A DNA stretch of 64,000 nucleotides from positions 96,940 through 160,939 of the forward strand of contig JAJDXQ010000036.1 of assembly GCA_022823185.1 (NCBI GenBank), in the 5' to 3' direction. Position 1 is the first letter of the stretch; every line of letters begins with the position of its first letter. The stretch is from Caldilineaceae bacterium (GTDB lineage Bacteria; Chloroflexota; Anaerolineae; Caldilineales; Caldilineaceae). Made by a program: the position numbers and the translations under genes. Shown one piece after another: positions 59,128 through 64,000 of the stretch. The notes beneath the pieces were generated by a model that had not been told where the DNA came from, searched no databases, and saw nothing but the letters and a program-made list of their open reading frames with translations.

Positions 59128-60354
59128 TTGAATCGGATATTGATTATTGGATGGCATGAATACAAGGTAAATGTGCGGCGGCTTGACTTCATCATCTTCA
59201 CGTCGCTCGTGCCCCTGCTGGGTCTGGTTGGGTTGCTTGTGACTCTGTTCTTTGGGCGACAGGCCGGCGGCGCGCTGGTTCGCATGTTTGACAGCGGACC
59301 GGAGGTGACCGCGGTGGTTGATCAGTCGGGCCGGGTGACGCCGATAATGTCCCAGTTCGCGGAGGCGTATGCGGCCTATGACGACGAGGCCGCGGCGCGC
59401 GCCGCGCTGGAGGCGGAGGAGGCGCAGCGAGTCGTGGTGGTGCCTGCCGGGTACCCGCAGGCGGGAGATGTGAAGGTGATTACCGCGGATAGCCGGTTTT
59501 CGGGAGCCGGGACAGCGGGACTGCGCACATTCTTTATCACGCATCTTGTGCAGGAGATCGGGGACGGCGCGCTGCGTGCGAGGCTCATCGATCCGTTCGA
59601 CGCGCAGATCGAATACATAGGGGAACGGGGTCGGGCTTCGGGCGGAGTGGCGGGCGAAGTCCTGAGTTTTCTGGTCCCATTCGTGTTCAGCATTTTGCTG
59701 GCTGTGACGGTGTTTGTGTCGTCCGGGTACCTGGTTCGCAGTGTTGCGGAGGAGAAGTCGAGCCGGGTGATCGAGATCGTGCTTTCCTCGGTGACGCCGC
59801 AGCAGCTTCTGGCGGGGAAGGTGCTTGGGTTGGGCGCGCTGGGACTGACGCAGATTGCCGTATGGATTGCATCGGCGACGGGGTTGGGTGGCGGGCTGGC
59901 AGTGCTGGCGGGTGTCATATTGCCTTTCTTCACGCGTATGGAGGCGTTTGGGCTGGCGCTGGTCTACTATGTTCTGGGATTTGGCGTTTATGCGGTGTTG
60001 ATTGCCGCGATCGGGGCGATGGGGTCCAACTACCAGGAGAGCCAGCAGATTACCGGCATTGTGATCTTCATCGCCGCGATTCCGATGATGCTGACGGGAG
60101 TCATCATGACGAACCCAGATGCGATGGTGGTGCGGGCGATGTCGTGGTTTCCCTTGACGGCTCCGACGACGATGATGCTGCGTCTGCCGCTGGCGGAGCT
60201 GCCGCCGCTCGATATTGTCGTCAGCATTGCGGGTCTTCTGGCAGCGATACCCTTTGTCGTGTGGATTGGGGCGAAGATGTTTCGGCTGGGGATGCTGATG
60301 TATGGCAAGCGCCCCGGCGTGCTGGAGATTGCGAGATTGCTACGGCACGCATAG
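59128..60354 (+). CDS. ABC-2 type permease (NatB-like)
   Basis: A 408-residue ABC-2 permease with the NatB layout. One span is near the N-terminus (FIIFTSLVPLLGLVGLLVTLFF), then an outer domain of about 150 residues (FDSGPEVTAVVDQSG...). Five further spans follow, with the motif SYLVRSVAEEKSSRVIEIVLSSVTPQQLLAGKVLG-like, typical for this family. The start is TTG 59128, with GGAGGGGG directly upstream; earlier in-frame codons are Gly/Arg-rich and unlikely. The cargo is unknown (Na+ in NatAB). Confidence 0.88.
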   Translation: MNRILIIGWHEYKVNVRRLDFIIFTSLVPLLGLVGLLVTLFFGRQAGGALVRMFDSGPEVTAVVDQSGRVTPIMSQFAEAYAAYDDEAAARAALEAEEAQRVVVVPAGYPQAGDVKVITADSRFSGAGTAGLRTFFITHLVQEIGDGALRARLIDPFDAQIEYIGERGRASGGVAGEVLSFLVPFVFSILLAVTVFVSSGYLVRSVAEEKSSRVIEIVLSSVTPQQLLAGKVLGLGALGLTQIAVWIASATGLGGGLAVLAGVILPFFTRMEAFGLALVYYVLGFGVYAVLIAAIGAMGSNYQESQQITGIVIFIAAIPMMLTGVIMTNPDAMVVRAMSWFPLTAPTTMMLRLPLAELPPLDIVVSIAGLLAAIPFVVWIGAKMFRLGMLMYGKRPGVLEIARLLRHA

Positions 60355-60360
60355 CGCGGA

Positions 60361-61515
60361 TCAGGCGGCGGCCCCCTTTTGGAGCGCGTGGAAGAGTGTA
60401 TCGAGGTCGGCGGGTGAGTTGTAGGCCTGGACGGAGATGCGGACGCCAGGTTGGCCGCCATGCTGGCCGACGGGTATGATGATGCGGTTCTCTTCCCAGA
60501 GCCGCTGGTAGGCTTCGACCTTGCCGGGAAGCAGGACGACGCGCATCTGGGCCCACATGTCCGGCGGGCTGACAGGTGGCAGTCCGGACATTTCGAGAAG
60601 GCGCCGCTCAGTCTCCTGCAGGAGGCGGTGGCAGGCCTGGCGCACCTGGGACCAGTCGTTCTGTTGCTGGAAGTCGATTGCCGCGGGCACGCTCAGGTAT
60701 GCGGCGGGGTCGATGGTCCCGAAGGATGTGAAGTAGTCCTGGAACTGGGAGTCTCCGGGTTCGTCTTTGGCCCAACCGTGGCTGACGACGAGGGGCTCGA
60801 GCCGGTGCTGGCGTTCCGGCCGGGCGTAGAGGAATCCTGCGCCGCGGGCGCTGCTGAGCCATTTGTGGCAGTTGCCGCCGTAGAAATCCGCGCCGATTTC
60901 TTGCATATCCAAGTCCAACTGACCTGGCGCGTGGGCGCCGTCGACGACGGAGATGATGCCGGCTTCCCTGGCCCTGCGGCAGATTTCGGCGACGGGAAGA
61001 ATCAGCGCGCTGGGCGAAGTGATGTGACTGAGTGAGATGACCCTGGTGCGCTCGTCAACGCCGGACCAGATCTGTTCGACGACTGCGGCAGGGTCTGTAA
61101 CGGGCACGGATATCTGCTGACTGATGAGCTTGGCGCCCTTCTTTTCACAGCTGAAGCGCCAGGCGCGGTTGATCGCGCCGTATTCGTGCTCGGTTGTCAG
61201 GACGACGTCGCCTGGCTCCAGGTTCATTGAGCGGGTGACGATATTGAGCGCGTAGGTGACGTTTGGGACAAAGGTGAGGTCGTGGGCCGGGGCGTTAATG
61301 AAGGCGCCAAGTCTTTCGCGGGCGTCTGCGAGCAGTCTGGGGAGGCGTCTACCGAGGAAGATTACAGGGTTGGCTTCGAGCTCTCGTTGCCAGTGTTGGT
61401 AGGTCTCGAATACGGGACGGGGTACGGCGCCGAAGCTGCCGTGGTTGAGAAATATGACGTCAGGGTCGAGCAGGTACTGTTGGGCGAGGTGGGGGAGAGG
61501 CAGCGAGAGGCTCAT
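60361..61515 (-). CDS. PLP-dependent aminotransferase class V (isopenicillin-N-epimerase-like)
   Basis: A 384-residue class V fold PLP enzyme. It has an IFLNHGSFGAVPRPVFETYQHWQRELEANP start, VTYALNIVTRSM, the PLP Asp in SVVDGAHAPGQLDLDM, and the Schiff-base Lys in YGGNCHKWLSSARGAGFLYARPE. The closest type by pattern is isopenicillin N epimerase/CefD-like or cysteine-desulfurase-like racemase, which are widespread outside antibiotic clusters. It starts a minus-strand group with the HIT protein upstream (12 bases). Confidence 0.9.
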   Translation of the reverse strand: MSLSLPLPHLAQQYLLDPDVIFLNHGSFGAVPRPVFETYQHWQRELEANPVIFLGRRLPRLLADARERLGAFINAPAHDLTFVPNVTYALNIVTRSMNLEPGDVVLTTEHEYGAINRAWRFSCEKKGAKLISQQISVPVTDPAAVVEQIWSGVDERTRVISLSHITSPSALILPVAEICRRAREAGIISVVDGAHAPGQLDLDMQEIGADFYGGNCHKWLSSARGAGFLYARPERQHRLEPLVVSHGWAKDEPGDSQFQDYFTSFGTIDPAAYLSVPAAIDFQQQNDWSQVRQACHRLLQETERRLLEMSGLPPVSPPDMWAQMRVVLLPGKVEAYQRLWEENRIIIPVGQHGGQPGVRISVQAYNSPADLDTLFHALQKGAAA

Positions 61516-61527
61516 AGGTGGGTTTTC

Positions 61528-62004
61528 CTACAGGATCAGGGCACGGATGGCGGCCCTCAGTTTGTTGGCATACGGGCGGCGCCGGGACGGTGAAGTCAGG
61601 TATCGTTCTCGTGTGCGGATGTACAGGTTGTCGCCGGCGCGGCGGGGGAAGACGTGCTGGTGGAAGTGCCACACATCCTGGTTGCCGGCGGGTTCGTTGT
61701 GCTGGCGGGTGGAGATGCCGTCGCAGTTGTAGGCGGCTTTCATGGCGAGCGCGACGAGGCGGCTCGCGCGGAAGATTTCAGTGGCGCGGTTTTCCGGCAG
61801 ATCGTATATGTTCTCGTAATGGTCACGGGGAATCAGGATGACGTGCCCAGGGTTGTTTGGCCACCAGTGCGAAGAGATGAAGCCGATTGTGAGGTCGGTA
61901 CGATAGACGACGTCACCGGGGACGGTGTATGTGAAGTCGTTCTCGAGTCCGGCGGCAACGGCGCAGAAGGGGCAGCGATAGTCTGGGGGCGCGTGGTTGT
62001 ACAC
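61528..62004 (-). CDS. HIT-family hydrolase/transferase
   Basis: A 158-residue HIT protein. The catalytic HxHxHxx motif reads HFHQHVFP near residues 116-123. An N-terminal CPFC half of a zinc site is present. The fold core NPGHVILIPRDHYENIYDLPE is typical. HIT enzymes hydrolyse or transfer nucleoside monophosphates from substrates such as AppppA or AMP-lysine. It is 4 bases after the upstream unknown gene and 12 before the aminotransferase, so likely one operon. Confidence 0.92.
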   Translation of the reverse strand: MYNHAPPDYRCPFCAVAAGLENDFTYTVPGDVVYRTDLTIGFISSHWWPNNPGHVILIPRDHYENIYDLPENRATEIFRASRLVALAMKAAYNCDGISTRQHNEPAGNQDVWHFHQHVFPRRAGDNLYIRTRERYLTSPSRRRPYANKLRAAIRALIL

Positions 62005-62008
62005 AGTA

Positions 62009-62509
62009 TCAGGCTCCCAGGCGGCTCAGGCCATCGTCAATGACGGGGGCCAGTTCGCTCATTTGCGTGAGGGCGGCGGCAATTTGTTTGCCGAAGCCGG
62101 TCTTTGTGAAGCGAACGGGAAGGCTCAGCCTCTCCGTGAGATTCGTGCGTGAGAAACGGATGCCTTCCGCGTCCCAGCCGTTCACGATTTGCTCCATGCG
62201 GTCGACGGTCAGGTCGTTGAACTGAACGCGATCGAACAGATTCTTGTGGCAGACGTGGAGATCGATCGACAGCGACTTTGCGTCGAGGCTCTCCTGCGTA
62301 AGCCCGAATTCGAAATGGATGCCGTCGAGGCCGTAGTTGTGCCAGTTGCCCTTGGCGACCTGCATGTAGATTCCGGCGTGGTAGTGGCCGATGAAGGAGG
62401 ACCAGCCGCCGGTCTGGTACCATTCCAAATTGCTCAGTTGGCGCAGCACCTTCATGCACTGGGGATGCTGGTCGACGAACAGCTGCCAGGCTGGGGAAAT
62501 AGTGGACAC
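62009..62509 (-). CDS. Unknown 166-residue protein coupled to the HIT gene
   Basis: A soluble protein I do not recognise. Features are WQLFVDQHPQCMKVLRQLSNLEWYQTGGWSSFIGHYHAGIYMQVAKGNWHNYGLDGIHFEFGL and DLHVCHKNLFDRVQFNDL, rich in His and Trp. Its stop lies 4 bases before the HIT start. A nucleotide-related role is only guilt by association. Confidence 0.75.
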   Translation of the reverse strand: MSTISPAWQLFVDQHPQCMKVLRQLSNLEWYQTGGWSSFIGHYHAGIYMQVAKGNWHNYGLDGIHFEFGLTQESLDAKSLSIDLHVCHKNLFDRVQFNDLTVDRMEQIVNGWDAEGIRFSRTNLTERLSLPVRFTKTGFGKQIAAALTQMSELAPVIDDGLSRLGA

Positions 62510-62589
62510 GGGTTAACCTCCGAGAGATTCAGGAAGTGATTGCCATTGTATGTTTGATTTCAGTCAAAAGGTCTTGGCTGTTGGCGTGT

Positions 62590-63528
62590 TCAGTCTTGCA
62601 GTCGTTCGAAGGGCTCTCCTGTCATTTCAACTGAATGGCGCCACAACTCCCGAGCTGCTTCAGTGTCATAGGCGCTTTCCTTTGCCCTATGCTTTTTCGG
62701 ATACCCTCTCATTTGCATCCAGCCGTCCGGTCCAATGTAGTCGCCGCCGGTGACGCCGGGCGCGGCGGCGGCGTACAGTTGCGGCAAGGCGCCCTGTTCT
62801 GCACTCTGGGAGAGTAGGGCGTTCAGGACCCGCATCGCAACAAGCTCGATTGCGGATCCTTTCTCTCTGGCCGCGGCGTACTGCAGATTGGTGGCGGCAA
62901 AACCGGGATGAGCGGAAACACAGATCGTGCCGGCGTCAATGGATTCCAGGCGTCTCTGCAGTTCAAGTGTGAAGAGTAGGTTGGCGAGCTTGCTCTGGGC
63001 GTAAGCGCCAAAAGGGCTGTATTTGCGCTGGCTGTGGAGGTCGCTGAAGTTCATTCTTCCGCTGCGATGGGCCATGCTGCTTACGTTTACGATGCGGCTG
63101 CTTTGAGTTGTCAAGAGGAGTGGAAGCAGGGCCCCGGTCAAGGCAAAGTGGCCGAGGTGGTTTACGCCGAACTGCCGCTCGAATCCTTGGGCGGTCTCCT
63201 GGCGGGGAATGGCCATCACGCCGGCGTTGTTTACGAGGAGATCGAGGCGCTCCAAGGTGGATAGAAGACCGTCGGCGCAGCGCCGTACGGAATCCAGGTC
63301 GGCCAGGTCGAGGTCGGTGACCTCCAGTTGGGCGCTGGGGAGTCGCTTCACGATCTCCGAACGGGCCTGTTCGCCGCGTTCGGCGGAACGGCTTGCGAGG
63401 AGGACACGCGCCCCGGCTGCGGCCAGTAGGCGGCAGGTGTGGAAGCCGAGGCCGCTGTTTCCACCGGTAACGAGGACGGTGCGGCCAGTTTGGTCGGGGA
63501 TGTCGGCGGCGGTCCAATGGGTAGCCAT
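62590..63528 (-). CDS. Short-chain dehydrogenase/reductase (retinol-dehydrogenase-like)
   Basis: A 312-residue classical SDR. It has the NADP loop VTGGNSGLGFHTCRLLAAAGARVLLASRS, LDLLVNNAGVM, the catalytic Ser in IVNVSSMAHRSG, and YAQSKLANLLFTLEL with the catalytic Tyr-x3-Lys. The pattern resembles retinol dehydrogenase/WW-oxidoreductase-like SDRs, often annotated as general oxidoreductases. ATG 63528 has a promoter candidate about 120 bases upstream. Confidence 0.93.
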   Translation of the reverse strand: MATHWTAADIPDQTGRTVLVTGGNSGLGFHTCRLLAAAGARVLLASRSAERGEQARSEIVKRLPSAQLEVTDLDLADLDSVRRCADGLLSTLERLDLLVNNAGVMAIPRQETAQGFERQFGVNHLGHFALTGALLPLLLTTQSSRIVNVSSMAHRSGRMNFSDLHSQRKYSPFGAYAQSKLANLLFTLELQRRLESIDAGTICVSAHPGFAATNLQYAAAREKGSAIELVAMRVLNALLSQSAEQGALPQLYAAAAPGVTGGDYIGPDGWMQMRGYPKKHRAKESAYDTEAARELWRHSVEMTGEPFERLQD

Positions 63529-63962
63529 GGTTGGATTTCAGGCGGTGTGCAGGATTCCGGGAGAGAGAGGCCGCTGCGCAATTGAGCTGTGGGGCGCACG
63601 GAAGGAAGGACGCTTTCTCCAACTGATCGAATGCTTCGCGAGATATACCTATCATAAACGTCGACCGCGCCGAGGGCAATTTGGCGTGCAGGTCATACGC
63701 AATTCGCAGGTGGGGACGGGAAACTCTACATCGATGGGCGACCAATTCGGCGGGCAAGGCAGAAGGGCAGGCGTAGCAAGGTTCCTCTGGAAAGACTGCC
63801 TTGACACTTGCCGCCCTCATCCCCAAACAGTTCCAAAAAGCGGACGGTCTTGGACCAATCCCAGGGCAATCGCATCTAAATTGGGTTGAAAAATGGGTAA
63901 GATGACGGAATAGAGACGATTTGATACGATTGAGAGTCCTTTCACCAGACAAGGGGGGGCTC
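63529..63962. other. Intergenic region between the SDR and the last gene
   Basis: About 430 bases with no gene. It holds the SDR promoter candidate (63651-63679). On the right, TTGAAA followed by AATAGA 17 bases on (about 63889-63917) is a weak plus-strand promoter candidate for the gene at 63963. Confidence 0.55.
63651..63679 (-). promoter_or_regulatory. Promoter for the SDR gene
   Basis: TTGCCC (63674-63679) and TATGAT (63651-63656) stand 17 bases apart on the minus strand. The -10 box matches 5 of 6, the -35 only TTG. Confidence 0.45.
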
Positions 63963-64000
63963 ATGGCGGATAGAAAGGTCGTATCACTGGTTGAACACTT
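63963..64000 (+). CDS. Start of a gene that continues beyond the window
   Basis: ATG 63963 follows the ribosome binding site AAGGGGGG by a few bases and opens a frame (MADRKVVSLVEH) that runs to the window edge without a stop. Only 12 residues are visible, so nothing can be said of the product. Confidence 0.6.
   Translation, partial: MADRKVVSLVEH

Noticed and set aside
62963..63964. Minus-strand frame of over 300 codons spanning the SDR and the gap beside it
   Set aside because: Overlaps the SDR in another frame; composition dominated by Arg, Pro and Ser.

Overview
The window is about 64 kb of GC-rich bacterial chromosome, densely coding, with short G-rich intergenic gaps. Gene content suggests a free-living heterotroph of the Chloroflexota (Caldilinea/Anaerolinea-like). 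This is an inference from the mix of carbohydrate ABC importers with twin-arginine lipoprotein binding proteins, an actinobacterial-type adenosine kinase, MutS2, ClpC and ParAB. No marker gene such as rRNA is present to settle it.

Layout. 1-8.2 kb (+): the end of a PfkB kinase, parA-parB, a degenerate polyprenyl-synthetase-like protein, an ATP-grasp enzyme, a YggX protein (-), a formyltransferase, and a mannonate-dehydratase/6PGDH-like pair. 8.3-9.2 kb (-): an AbiEii-like nucleotidyltransferase with a small partner. 9.3-17.9 kb (-): one operon with a cytoplasmic phosphodiesterase and two complete carbohydrate ABC importers (permease, permease, binding protein, twice), without an ATPase. 18.6-28.4 kb: a small membrane protein, aldo/keto reductase, Rph/PEP-synthase-like phosphotransferase, malate synthase, a subtilase preceded by a separately encoded propeptide-like protein, a membrane-anchored protein and an acetyltransferase. 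28.4-34 kb: clpC, diverging from a Fur-family regulator fused translationally to a P1B-4 metal exporter. 34-37.8 kb: a membrane protein, recO, a K+ channel and a GNAT. 37.8-42.9 kb (-): dTDP-sugar and polysaccharide-export genes (rfbA, rfbB, CpsD-like, two Wzz-like). 42.9-46.9 kb (-): mutS2, era and three tRNAs (Met, Gly, Pro). 47.3-57.6 kb (-): a long co-directional run led by a SAM-I riboswitch: mtnA, LOG, peptidase S51, adenosine kinase, GNAT, an AAA ATPase plus nuclease-like partner, ahcY, metK and a TPR protein. 58-64 kb: an ABC exporter, an aminotransferase, a HIT protein, an unknown, an SDR and the start of a further gene.

How the parts fit. The 47-57.6 kb run collects much of the S-adenosylmethionine cycle: MetK makes SAM, AhcY splits SAH, the adenosine kinase removes adenosine, and MtnA starts methionine salvage. 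A textbook SAM-I aptamer followed by an intrinsic terminator stands before it. Inside this run sits a lower-GC two-gene cassette (50.86-52.89 kb): an OLD-like ATPase and a 157-residue protein with a possible PD-(D/E)xK-like core. It is the best candidate here for an undescribed defence-type system. A second candidate is the AbiEii-like pair at 8.3-9.2 kb. Regulatory DNA is unusually legible: near-consensus promoters precede yggX, the tRNA operon, fur, clpC and aceB. The putative mutS2 promoter has a perfect 18-bp palindrome as its entire spacer, and two Fur-box-like dyads flank the fur promoter.
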